Below, piece after piece: positions 8,311 to 16,870 of a stretch of DNA of 64,000 bases (within the stretch, counting starts at the first letter, position 1; every line of letters starts with the position of its first letter). The notes beneath the pieces are model-generated. The model saw only the letters and a list, made by a program, of their open reading frames with translations, had not been told where the DNA came from and ran no database searches. The position numbers and the translations under genes were made by a program. Source of the DNA: G963667675 sp965249215 (GTDB lineage Bacteria > Chloroflexota > Dehalococcoidia > Lucifugimonadales > UBA3495); assembly GCA_965249215.1 (NCBI GenBank), contig CBDFLN010000002.1, positions 868,001-932,000 of the forward strand. Direction: 5' to 3'.

Positions 8311-8940
8311 GGGGCCTTCAATTGCCCGGACACCCGTCTCAGTCCGTTCGTGGGGGCCTTCAATTGCCCAGACACCCAACTCAGTCCGTTCGTGGGGGCC
8401 TTCAATTGCCCAGACCCCTATCTCAGTCCGTTCGTGGGGGCCTTCAATTGCCCGGACACCCAACTCAGTCCGTTCGTGGGGGCCTTCAATTGCCCGGACA
8501 CCCAACTCAGTCCGTTCGTGGGGGCCTTCAATTGCCCGGACACCCAACTCAGTCCGTTCGTGGGGGCCCTCAATTGCCCAGACCCCCAACTCAGTCCGTT
8601 CGTGGGGGCCTTCAATTGCCCGGACCCCCAACTCAGTCCGTTCGTGGGGGCCTTCAATTGCCCAGACACCCAACTCAGTCCGTTCGTGGGGGCCCTCAAT
8701 TGCCCGGACCCCCAACTCAGTCCGTTCGTGGGGGCCCTCAATTGCCCGGACACCCGTCTCAGTCCGTTCGCAGGGGCCTTCAATTGCCCGGACACCCAAC
8801 TCAGTCCGTTCGCAGGGGCCTTCAATTGCCCGGACACCCGTCTCAGTCCGTTCGTGGGGGCCTTCAATTGCCCGGACACCCAACTCAGTCCGTTCGTAGG
8901 GGCCTTCAATTGCCCAGACCCCCAACTCAGTCCGTTCGTA
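8311..8940. repeat. tandem array, 15 copies of a 42-bp unit
   Basis: Fifteen head-to-tail 42-bp units. Each has GGGGCCTTCAATTGCCC, then GGACACCCAACTC or a close variant, then AGTCCGTTCGTG. Variation is limited to a few positions (ACACCC/ACCCCC, AACTC/GTCTC, CTT/CCT), so the copies are recent or homogenised. Since 42 is a multiple of three, several frames on both strands stay open and mimic repetitive proteins. There are no unique spacers, so it is not a CRISPR. The array lies between the tRNA cluster and a Memo-family gene. Confidence 0.95.
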
Positions 8941-8975
8941 CTGAGGCTCTCGAAGTATGAACGGACTGAGTTGGG
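8921..8975. repeat. long hairpin closing the 42-bp array
   Basis: The last unit runs into a near-perfect inverted repeat: arm 8921-8942 (starting CCCAACTCAGTCCGTTC) pairs with arm 8954-8975 with one mismatch in 22. The 11-nt loop GAGGCTCTCGA is the centre of the REP family seen at 30.3-31.3 kb. The 42-bp unit contains the left arm of this hairpin. It could act as a terminator-like or recombinogenic structure; no T-run follows. Confidence 0.85.
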
Positions 8976-9057
8976 CCGGAAACCCCGGCCACTGCGGCTC
9001 GCGGGTGCGCGTTTATGTTAATTGACCCAAAAACGACTCTCCAGGACCGTTCCCACC

Positions 9058-10305
9058 GTGTCGGACGAACAACTACCTAAACTCCGGCCCGTAAACCCCC
9101 GTTGGCTCCAGTTCGAGGGGCAGCGGTTGCTCCATATCCAAGACCCCCTGGGTCTCAGCGACAAGACAATCATCGTGCCCCATTCCGTGGCCCCTTTGCT
9201 GGGGCTCCTGGACGGCGCTCGAAACCTTGATGAGGTCCGGGCAGCTTTTCTCCTCAGGTCCAGCGCATACCTCACGCCCACCCAAATCGAAGCTCTAATC
9301 GACAATTTGGATCAGGCCCTCTTGCTGGATAACCGGCGTTTTCGCAATGCCCTGCAGGAAGCCGTCGACGCCTACCGCTCCGGCCCCTTCCGGAAGCCTG
9401 CCTTCGCCGGAGGAGCCTATGAAGAAGACCCCGACGCCTTGCTGGAAGCTCTCGACGGCTACTGTGACACCGCAAAATCCGAGGCCCAGGCAGACCCCGG
9501 CGCCCTGGTAGGGCTAATAAGTCCCCACGTCGACTATCCCAGGGGTTGGCGCACCTATGCCGATACCTGGAGCCGGGCCAGGAAGGCTGTGGAAGAGGCG
9601 GACCTGGTTATCCTGTTCGGGACCGACCACGGGGGCGCCCCGAACAGCCTCACCCTCACCCGGCAGAGCTATGCCACACCCTGGGGGACCCTGCCCACCG
9701 ATGTCCAGCTGGTGGACCGGTTGGCGCCGCTGCTTGGCGAAGAACAAGCCTTTGCCCAGGAAGTTCACCACATTAACGAGCACTCCATCGAATTGGCCGC
9801 CGTATGGCTCCACTACATCGCGGGCAGGCAGCCCAAGCCCCTGCTGCCGGTCCTGTGCGGCCCCCCCGGGAGAAAGCCCTCTGATGTAGAAGTCGAAACC
9901 CAGGATGATGCCCATGATGGGGTTTCAGGCCCTCCCCAGGACTTCCTCGAAGCCTTGGCGGACATCGCCGCTGGTCCCCGGGTTCTCGTGGTGGCCGCCG
10001 CCGACCTCAGCCATGTCGGCCCGGCATTCGGCGACCCGGCTCCCTTGGACTCACAGGCCCAAGCCGGCATCCATGACTCGGACCAGGAATGGCTGCAGGT
10101 CGCCTGCTCCGGGAACGATCAGACCCTCGCAGACCACTTCCGTCAGCACGGAGACCCCACCAGGATCTGCGGCGCAGGCCCCATCTACTACATGCTGTCA
10201 GTCCTGCCGGAGGCCCAGGGGCATGTGGTCTCTTACCAGCAGTGTCCCGCCGACGAGCATTCCGGTTCCCTGGTCTCGGTGGCGGGCGTATTGTTCACCG
10301 CATGA
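9058..10305 (+). CDS. amrB: AmmeMemoRadiSam system protein B (Memo family)
   Basis: From the GTG at 9058 the product is 415 residues. An N-terminal segment of about 110 residues (LQFEGQRLLHIQDPLGLSDK, LLGLLDGARNLDEV) precedes the Memo-like, dioxygenase-fold domain: KPAFAGGAYEEDP, LISPHVDYPRG, ILFGTDHGG, HHINEHSIELAAVWLHY and VVAAADLSHVGPAFGD. Memo proteins are often encoded with AMMECR1 and radical-SAM partners; neither is nearby. The frame is open to a TTG at 9022 without Shine-Dalgarno, whereas AGGA at 9043-9046 supports 9058. Biochemical role unknown. 10306-10633 downstream holds nothing I recognise. Confidence 0.85.
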   Translation: MSDEQLPKLRPVNPRWLQFEGQRLLHIQDPLGLSDKTIIVPHSVAPLLGLLDGARNLDEVRAAFLLRSSAYLTPTQIEALIDNLDQALLLDNRRFRNALQEAVDAYRSGPFRKPAFAGGAYEEDPDALLEALDGYCDTAKSEAQADPGALVGLISPHVDYPRGWRTYADTWSRARKAVEEADLVILFGTDHGGAPNSLTLTRQSYATPWGTLPTDVQLVDRLAPLLGEEQAFAQEVHHINEHSIELAAVWLHYIAGRQPKPLLPVLCGPPGRKPSDVEVETQDDAHDGVSGPPQDFLEALADIAAGPRVLVVAAADLSHVGPAFGDPAPLDSQAQAGIHDSDQEWLQVACSGNDQTLADHFRQHGDPTRICGAGPIYYMLSVLPEAQGHVVSYQQCPADEHSGSLVSVAGVLFTA

Positions 10306-10633
10306 GAGCCTGAAGAGGGCTCCAAGTCCAGCCCAACTCGCTTCCCTGCTCCCCCGCACCCGCCTGTAGTCCCTGAAATGTGGATGTTATGTAAATTAGC
10401 AGGTTTTGCCCCTCACCGGCGCGGCGCGCACTGGCCCCGCTAGCTATGGGCTTGGGAAGCAACTCACGCCTTGGAGACACACCCTGAGACTAACATTCCG
10501 GGGTGCTAAGTAGGCCGTCTACCGTCGCAGTCAGCCCGACACAACGGTGACAGGAGTCTAGTCCAGTCTTGAGCTAGATTTGAAAGGCAAGCCTACAGGG
10601 ATGAGAACCGGCCCTAACTGCAACCTGCCGGAT

Positions 10634-11788
10634 CTAAGCCGCCTCTGCTACCGCCTGGGCCACGGTGCGCGCCACCTGCCGGTCCAGGGACCAGGGTATG
10701 ATCACTTCCGCCGTAGGCTCGGGCACCAGGGCCGCCAGCGCCCTGCCTGCCGCCAGCTTCATTTTCGTCGTAACCTTCGGGGCCCGGGAGTCCAAAGCTC
10801 CGCGGAATACGCCGGGAAAGACCAGGCTGTTGTTTATCTGGTTGGGGAAGTCGCTGCGGCCGGTGCCCACCACCGCCGCCCCAGCGGCCTTGGCGTCCTC
10901 GGGCATTATCTCCGGCACCGGGTTGGCCATCGCCAGCACTACCGGGTCCTTCGCCATCGACGAGACCATCTTCGGCGTTAACGACTCGGCCACCGACAGT
11001 CCGATCAACACGTCGGCGCCCCTCAGGGCGTCGCCTATGCCCCCTTGTATGTCCTCAGGATTGGTAATCTCCAGCATCTCAGACTTTATCGGAGTCAGGC
11101 CAGTGCGGCTGCTGGAGATTACTCCGGTGCTGTCCACCAATATCACGTTGGTCGCGCCGAATTCCAACAGCAGCTTGGTGCAGGCGATTCCCCCGGCTCC
11201 CGCACCGGCGAACACAAACTTCGTGTCTTCGATTTTCCGGCCGGTCACCAGCAGAGAGTTGATGACCCCCGCCAGCACCGCTATTGCCGTCCCGTGCTGG
11301 TCGTCGTGGAACACCGGAATGCCCAGGTCCTGCAGGGATTCCTCGATTTCAAAGCAACGGGGCGCCGAAATATCCTCCAGGTTGATGCCGCCGAAACTCG
11401 GAGCCAGGGCGCGTACGGTCTCGATGATTGCGCCGGTGTCCTGGGTCCCCAGGCAAATTGGGATGGCGTCCACGTCGGCCAGGCCCTTGAACAGGATGGC
11501 CTTGCCCTCCATCACCGGCATCGCCGCTTCGGGCCCTATGTTGCCCAAGCCCAACACCGCCGAACCGTCGGTCACCACCGCAACGGTATTGCCCCGGTTG
11601 GTAAGCTCGAATGACTCTGCCCTGTCCTCGGCGATGGCCATGCACACCGACCCCACTCCCGGGGTGTAGGCGATGGACAGGTCCTCCAGGGTCTCCACCG
11701 CCATCTTTGAAGCCATACTCACCTTGCCGCGGCTCGCCCGGTGCCGCTTGATGGCTTCTGCCCCGTAGTCCATGGGCATCTGGGTCAC
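10634..11788 (-). CDS. malic enzyme, NAD(P)-dependent (short form)
   Basis: A 384-residue oxidative decarboxylase of malate to pyruvate. The catalytic Tyr lies in SIAYTPGVG, the Lys/metal region in MPVMEGKAILFKGLADVDAIPI, metal ligands in VFHDDQHGTAIAV, and the NAD(P) Rossmann motif in VFAGAGAGGIACTKLL. VVGTGRSDFPNQINN closes the site. It lacks the C-terminal phosphotransacetylase-like domain of MaeB, so it matches short archaeal/Bacillus-type enzymes. Transcribed alone, opposite to its neighbours. The 11789-12062 stretch upstream shows no recognisable feature. Confidence 0.93.
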   Translation of the reverse strand: MTQMPMDYGAEAIKRHRASRGKVSMASKMAVETLEDLSIAYTPGVGSVCMAIAEDRAESFELTNRGNTVAVVTDGSAVLGLGNIGPEAAMPVMEGKAILFKGLADVDAIPICLGTQDTGAIIETVRALAPSFGGINLEDISAPRCFEIEESLQDLGIPVFHDDQHGTAIAVLAGVINSLLVTGRKIEDTKFVFAGAGAGGIACTKLLLEFGATNVILVDSTGVISSSRTGLTPIKSEMLEITNPEDIQGGIGDALRGADVLIGLSVAESLTPKMVSSMAKDPVVLAMANPVPEIMPEDAKAAGAAVVGTGRSDFPNQINNSLVFPGVFRGALDSRAPKVTTKMKLAAGRALAALVPEPTAEVIIPWSLDRQVARTVAQAVAEAA

Positions 11789-12062
11789 CCCCTATCTCTC
11801 CGTTCGCTGTCCGTTCGTTGGAAGCCGGATTGCGGCATCCCTGTGTGGCGCGCCATCTCCCGGTTTCCCAGCGGCGTAGGCGCAAGCGTAAGACGTTTCA
11901 AACCGGCTGTCAATGCTGGCATAAATCGCCAGATGTTATGTCATCTTGACCCCAGGATGACTAACTAAATGTCATTGACCTGTTCGGCGTCTGCCCCTAC
12001 TGTCCCAAACCTTTTCGGCATAGCCGCTGGCAGTCTGCCAATGGTACACTTCCCGTGTGTGT

Positions 12063-12670
12063 AGTGGGCCGCGTAGTTCCCTCCCACGAACGCATGGGCC
12101 ATCCAATCCCCTCTCCACGCGGGAGAGGGTTGGGGTGAGGGGGTTTAAGCAGTGAGCCGCGTAATGCCTTCCCACGAACGCATGGGCCATGCAATCCCCT
12201 CTCCACGCGGGAGAGGGCTAGGGTGAGGGGGTTTAAGCAGTGAGCCGCGTAATCCCCTCCCACGAACGCATGGGCCATGCAATCCCCTCTCCCGCTGGGA
12301 GAGGGTTAGGGTGAGGGGGTTTAAGCAGCGAGCCGCGTAATGCCCTCCCACGAACGCATGGGCCATGCAATCCCATCTCCCGCTGGGAGAGGGTTAGGGT
12401 GAGGGGGGTTAAGCAGCGAGCCGCGTAATGCCTTCCCACGAACGCATGGGCCAAGCAATCCCCTCTCCCCGCGGGAGAGGGTTAGGGTGAGGGGGGTTAA
12501 GCAGTGAGCCGCGTAATGCCTTCCCACGAACGCATGGGCCATGCAATCCCCTCTCCACGCGGGAGAGGGCTAGGGTGAGGGGGGTTAAGCAGCGAGCCGC
12601 GTAATGCCCTCCCACGGACGCATGGGCCAAGCAATCCCCTCTCCCCGCGGGAGAGGGTTAGGGTGAGGGC
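12063..12670. repeat. tandem array, 7 copies of an 88-bp unit
   Basis: Seven units spaced exactly 88 bp (CGCATGGGCCA at 12091, 12179, 12267, 12355, 12443, 12531 and 12619). Each contains GAGCCGCGTAATGCC, CCCACGAACGCATGGGCCA and the palindrome CCCTCTCCCGC/GCGGGAGAGGG followed by TTAGGGTGAGGG. The palindrome module also occurs alone near 31980. Reading frames on the minus strand repeat every 88 bp and are artefacts. The array lies directly upstream of a SagB-like gene. Confidence 0.95.
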
Positions 12671-12750
12671 ATTCAATCAGTTGCCCAACGCACTCAAAGA
12701 CCGGAGAAGCCATGTCCCCATCCAGCCACCGGCAAACCAAAGCCTGACTC

Positions 12751-14337
12751 ATGAGTGAACCCGTGTCGAACCGCAATATCCAAGCCGCCTGGCATTATCA
12801 CAACGGGACCAAGCACCCTCACGGCCCCCTCATGGACCGGTGGCACGCCTTTGACCCCATGAAACAGCCCCTCCCGTTCAAGATTTACTCTGACCTCGAC
12901 CCAATTCCGTTGCCGTCGGTCGCCCAGCCTCTGCCGATGCCCGCTTTGCACGCCGTCTCCACCGGCGTCCCGACTTCCCTCGGTGAATCAATACCGGACT
13001 TAGACGCCATCGGCCGCATCCTCCACTTCTCTGCGGGAATCACCAAGAAGATCGACTACCCCTGGGGGCCGATGCTCTTTCGAGCCGCCGCCTGCACCGG
13101 GGCCCTGTACCACATCGAGCTATACCTGGTTTGCGCTGACCTGCCTGGCCTGGAGGCCGGCGTCTATCACTACGGACCCCACGATTCGGCCCTGCGGCTG
13201 CTGCGCCGCGGCGACTACCGGGGGGTTGTGGCTGAAGCCAGCGGCACAGACCCCACCGTCGCCGATGCCCCCGCCGTAATCGTCTCCACCGACGTGTTCT
13301 GGCGCAACGCCTGCAAGTACCAGGCCAGGGAATACCGCCATGCCTTCTGGGACTGCGGCGCCATCCTGGCCAACACTTTGGCTATGTCCTCCGCGTTAGG
13401 CGTGCCCGCGCAGGTCGTCGCCGGGTTTGTCGACGCCTCCGTCAACCGATTGCTGGACCTGGACCCTCAGCGCGAAGCGGCCGTCGCATTGGTGTCTCTT
13501 GGGTCCGGCTCCGCCCCGCCTCCGGCGCCATCGCCCCAGACCGACCCCCTGTCTCTCGAGACGGTGCCCATTTCAGACCGGGAGATTGACTTTCCCGCCA
13601 TCCGGGAGATGCATGACGCCTCATCGTTGGCGGACCCGTCCGAGGCGGCTTCCTGGCGTGGTGCCAACCCGCCCCTGCGCCAGCCTCAACCATCCGGTAC
13701 TGTCACTACGTTATGTCCACTTAATGACCCCGAAATACCCCAGGACTCGATAGAGACCGTCATCCGCCGCAGAGGTTCTACCCGCCGTTTCGCTCAAGAG
13801 CAAATCACCCTGCAGCAGCTGTCGACGGTGCTGGACAAGTCCACCCAAGGCATCCCCGCTGACTTCCTGAATCCCCCCGGCTCGACTCTGAACGACATAT
13901 ACCTCATTGCAAACGCCGTAGACGGCTTGGCGTCCGGGGCCTACGTGTACCACAGGGACCTGCGTTCCCTTGAGTTGCTGGCCGAGGGAGAGTTCCGCTA
14001 CCAGGCCGGTTATCTTGGCCTTACTCAGCAACTGCCCGCCGACGCCAGCGTCAACATATACCTTCTAGCCGACCTGGGGACCGTCTTGGAGCGGTTTGGC
14101 AACCGGGGATACCGGGCAGCCCAATTGGAAGCCAGCACGATAGCTGGCAAAATGTACCTCGCTGCTTACGCCCAACGGCTGGGCGCAACCGGCCTCACCT
14201 TCTACGACGACGGCGTAACCCAGTTCTTTTCGCCCCACGCCGAGGGCAAAAGCGTCATGTTCCTGGTGGCGGTGGGCAAACGGGCCAGGCGCGTCTTGGT
14301 CGACGTCGATACCAGCGGCCTCCAACCCGGCGGGTAA
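12751..14337 (+). CDS. SagB/ThcOx-family nitroreductase-like oxidoreductase, two domains
   Basis: A 528-residue protein with two nitroreductase-fold FMN domains. The N-terminal one has IGRILHFSAGITKK, FRAAACTGALYHIELYLV and AFWDCGAILANTLAMSSALG. The C-terminal one starts at IETVIRRRGSTRRFAQEQITL and ends with NRGYRAAQLEASTIAGKMYL and GATGLTFYDD. SagB/ThcOx enzymes oxidise azolines in peptide natural products, but no cyclodehydratase or precursor gene is nearby, so the substrate is unknown. A paralogue lies at 36541-38205. ATG start; no strong Shine-Dalgarno. The upstream flank is the 88-bp array. Confidence 0.85.
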   Translation: MSEPVSNRNIQAAWHYHNGTKHPHGPLMDRWHAFDPMKQPLPFKIYSDLDPIPLPSVAQPLPMPALHAVSTGVPTSLGESIPDLDAIGRILHFSAGITKKIDYPWGPMLFRAAACTGALYHIELYLVCADLPGLEAGVYHYGPHDSALRLLRRGDYRGVVAEASGTDPTVADAPAVIVSTDVFWRNACKYQAREYRHAFWDCGAILANTLAMSSALGVPAQVVAGFVDASVNRLLDLDPQREAAVALVSLGSGSAPPPAPSPQTDPLSLETVPISDREIDFPAIREMHDASSLADPSEAASWRGANPPLRQPQPSGTVTTLCPLNDPEIPQDSIETVIRRRGSTRRFAQEQITLQQLSTVLDKSTQGIPADFLNPPGSTLNDIYLIANAVDGLASGAYVYHRDLRSLELLAEGEFRYQAGYLGLTQQLPADASVNIYLLADLGTVLERFGNRGYRAAQLEASTIAGKMYLAAYAQRLGATGLTFYDDGVTQFFSPHAEGKSVMFLVAVGKRARRVLVDVDTSGLQPGG

Positions 14338-14357
14338 ACCCGGCTATCCGCGTCCGT

Positions 14358-16673
14358 CTACCCCTTATCCCACAGGGCTTCCAGCACGCTTCCCGGATTC
14401 ATCGGGAGGCGGGTCATGCGCACTCCCACTGCGTCGTATATGGCGTTGGCTATGGCCGCCATGGGCGGCACGATGGGCACCTCTCCCACCCCACGTACGC
14501 CGTAGGGATGGCCCGGATTGGCCACCTCCACAATCACCGCATCGACCATCGGCAGGTCCAGGCTGGTGGGCATCCGGTAGTCCAGGAAGCTGGAATTCAG
14601 CATGTGCCCCTGGGCGTTCAAGTAGTACTCCTCGTTTAGCGCCCAGCCTATTCCCTGGACCGCTCCGCCTTGTATTTGCCCCTCCACGTAGCCGGGATGG
14701 ACGGCCTTGCCTGCGTCCTGAATGGCAGTGTAGCGCAGGATGTCCACCTTCCCCGTCTCCTGGTCCACCTCCACGTCCACCACGTGCAGGGCGAAGGCGT
14801 TGCCCACGCCTCCCGGGTTGACCGTTGCCCTTCCAACGATGGGGCCTCCCGTCCCGTTCAGCCGCGGCGCCATGGCCTTGAGAGTGGTCCTCAACTCCGG
14901 GTCTCTCTTGTGGGCAATCACCCCCCGGTCGTACTCCACGTCGGCCGGGTCGACCTCCCAGATACGGGCGGCCCGCTCTACGATCTGCCGCTTGATGTCC
15001 AAGCCAGCCTCGTAACACGCCGTGCCCATCTTGAAGGTCACTCCGCTGCCGCCGGCGCCGGAACTGTACCCAATAGCATCGGTGTCCCCAATAGACGGTT
15101 TGACCTCCTCCGCGGAGATCCCCAGCACTTCCGCCAGCTGCATCGCCATCGCCGCCCTCGACCCACCGATATCCGGCGCGCCTTCCACCAGGCTCACCGT
15201 GCCGTCCGGGTTCACGCTGGCCACCGCGCTGGCCGGGCCCGAGTCGTTGTACCACGCTCCCGCCGCCACGCCTCTGCCCCGGTTTGGCCCGCCCACGGGC
15301 GCGGCAAGGTGGGGATGGTCCTTGGCTGCCTGCAGCACTTCTACGAAACCAATCCTCCGAAAGACCGGCCCGGCCGGCTCCCGTGTCCCCTCTTTGGCCG
15401 CGTTGCGCAGCCGGAACTCCACCGGGTCCATGGATAGCTCCCGGCATAGCTCGTCGATAACCGACTCCGCGGCAAATGCCGCCGGCGGCGAGCCGGGGGC
15501 CCGGTACGCCGTCGCCTTCTGGGTGTTGACCACCACGTCGAAGCCTTCTATGTGGGCGCTGGCAATCTCGTATGCCATCAGAATAGTGCGGCACCCCGCG
15601 AACACCGGCGACCCTGGAAATGCCCCTGCCTCATACACCAACCGGCATTCCGCGGCGGTGAGCTTGCCCTCTTTGGTAGCCCCCAGCTTCACCCGGATGT
15701 GCGTGGCTGCAGTGGGCCCGGTGCTTTCGAACACCTCGGCCCTGGTCATGGTCAGCTTCACCGGCTGCCCCGACTTGCGGGACAAGACGGCCGCCACTGA
15801 CTCCAAGTACCCCACCAGTCCTTTTCCGCCGAATCCGCCGCCTATCTCCAGGGGCACGACCTTGACCTTGGACGCGTTCAATCCCAAGAGCTTGGCGGTG
15901 CGGTCCCTCAGGCCAAAATGCCCCTGGGTGCTGCACCAGATAGTGACGCTATTGTCCGAGTCCCAAAGCGCGGTGGCCGAGTGTGGCTCGATATAGCCCT
16001 GGTGCACCGCCTTGGTGTGGAACTCCCGCTCCGCCACCGCATCTGCCTCCTGGAACCCCTTGGCTGTGTCGCCGACCCGGAACTCGATGTGGCTCGCAAT
16101 GTTGCTCCGGGTCCCGTCGGGGTTGTCGCCGTACCCGCCGAGCCGGAATTTGGGATCCGCCAAGGTCAACAGCCGGTCGTGGAGTATCGGTGCATCGTCC
16201 TTCATCGCCTCGTAGGCGTCCAGCGCCGGGGGCAATACTTCGTACTCCACGTCAATGAGGGAAATGGCCTCTTCCGCAATCGGGGCTGATATGGCCGCCA
16301 CCGCCGCCACCGCGTGTCCCCGGTAGAGGGCCTTCTCCCGCGCCAGCGCCCACCGGCTGTAGAAGCCGTAGTTGACGTACGCGCCCTCTTCCTGGTCCGC
16401 TACGTCCGCGGAAACGTCGGGAAAATCGGCTGCCGTGACCACGGCCTTCACCCCCGGCAAGGCCAGCGCCCGCGTTATGTCAATGCGCTTGATAACCGCG
16501 TGAGGATGAGGGCTGCGCAATAGCTTGCCGTGCAGCAGCCCTGCCGGAAAGACGTCGGCGGCATACCGGGCCCGCCCCGTAACCTTGTCCGGGCCGTCAT
16601 GGCGTATCGGCCGGGTGCCCACCACGGTATACCCTCCCGCTGCCGGCCCTTGGTTGGATTCGTAGTCAGCCAC
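14358..16673 (-). CDS. xanthine dehydrogenase-family molybdopterin-binding subunit
   Basis: A 771-residue large subunit of the molybdenum hydroxylase family (xanthine/CO/aldehyde oxidase type). The N-terminal domain (residues ~25-130) starts VVGTRPIRHDGPDKVTGRARY. It is followed by the MoCo-binding domains (GGFGGKG, TAYRAPGSPPAAFA) and the C-terminal motif VRGVGEVPIVPP, which contains the catalytic Glu. The FAD and 2Fe-2S subunits normally encoded beside it are absent, so partners must be elsewhere. The substrate cannot be told. It ends 20 bp from the convergent SagB-like gene and is divergent from the DddP-like gene. Confidence 0.92.
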   Translation of the reverse strand: MADYESNQGPAAGGYTVVGTRPIRHDGPDKVTGRARYAADVFPAGLLHGKLLRSPHPHAVIKRIDITRALALPGVKAVVTAADFPDVSADVADQEEGAYVNYGFYSRWALAREKALYRGHAVAAVAAISAPIAEEAISLIDVEYEVLPPALDAYEAMKDDAPILHDRLLTLADPKFRLGGYGDNPDGTRSNIASHIEFRVGDTAKGFQEADAVAEREFHTKAVHQGYIEPHSATALWDSDNSVTIWCSTQGHFGLRDRTAKLLGLNASKVKVVPLEIGGGFGGKGLVGYLESVAAVLSRKSGQPVKLTMTRAEVFESTGPTAATHIRVKLGATKEGKLTAAECRLVYEAGAFPGSPVFAGCRTILMAYEIASAHIEGFDVVVNTQKATAYRAPGSPPAAFAAESVIDELCRELSMDPVEFRLRNAAKEGTREPAGPVFRRIGFVEVLQAAKDHPHLAAPVGGPNRGRGVAAGAWYNDSGPASAVASVNPDGTVSLVEGAPDIGGSRAAMAMQLAEVLGISAEEVKPSIGDTDAIGYSSGAGGSGVTFKMGTACYEAGLDIKRQIVERAARIWEVDPADVEYDRGVIAHKRDPELRTTLKAMAPRLNGTGGPIVGRATVNPGGVGNAFALHVVDVEVDQETGKVDILRYTAIQDAGKAVHPGYVEGQIQGGAVQGIGWALNEEYYLNAQGHMLNSSFLDYRMPTSLDLPMVDAVIVEVANPGHPYGVRGVGEVPIVPPMAAIANAIYDAVGVRMTRLPMNPGSVLEALWDKG

Positions 16674-16870
16674 GCTGTCCCTCCTGCGGATGACAAATCA
16701 AGCCTCTGTAACCGTTGCACAATCTAGCACATCGAACCCTCCGTGTCCTTAACTGACCTAAGACGCACGGGGAAATCCGATAAGCGGTCCAAACTTCTCA
16801 ATATTGCCGCAAACCCGTTAGAATATGGTCTACCGGAGCAGAGCAATCTGTACTTGGCAAGGAGGGCGCC

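Noticed and set aside
8311..8940. CRISPR array
   Set aside because: Units are contiguous with no unique spacers, and no cas genes are in the window.
8037..9021. Repetitive proteins of 14-residue units on both strands
   Set aside because: They arise because the 42-bp unit is a multiple of three; frames begin inside tRNAs and no ribosome-binding site precedes them.
12145..12776. Series of 73-residue proteins every 88 bp on the minus strand
   Set aside because: They are translations of the 88-bp repeat, starting at the same repeated ATG.
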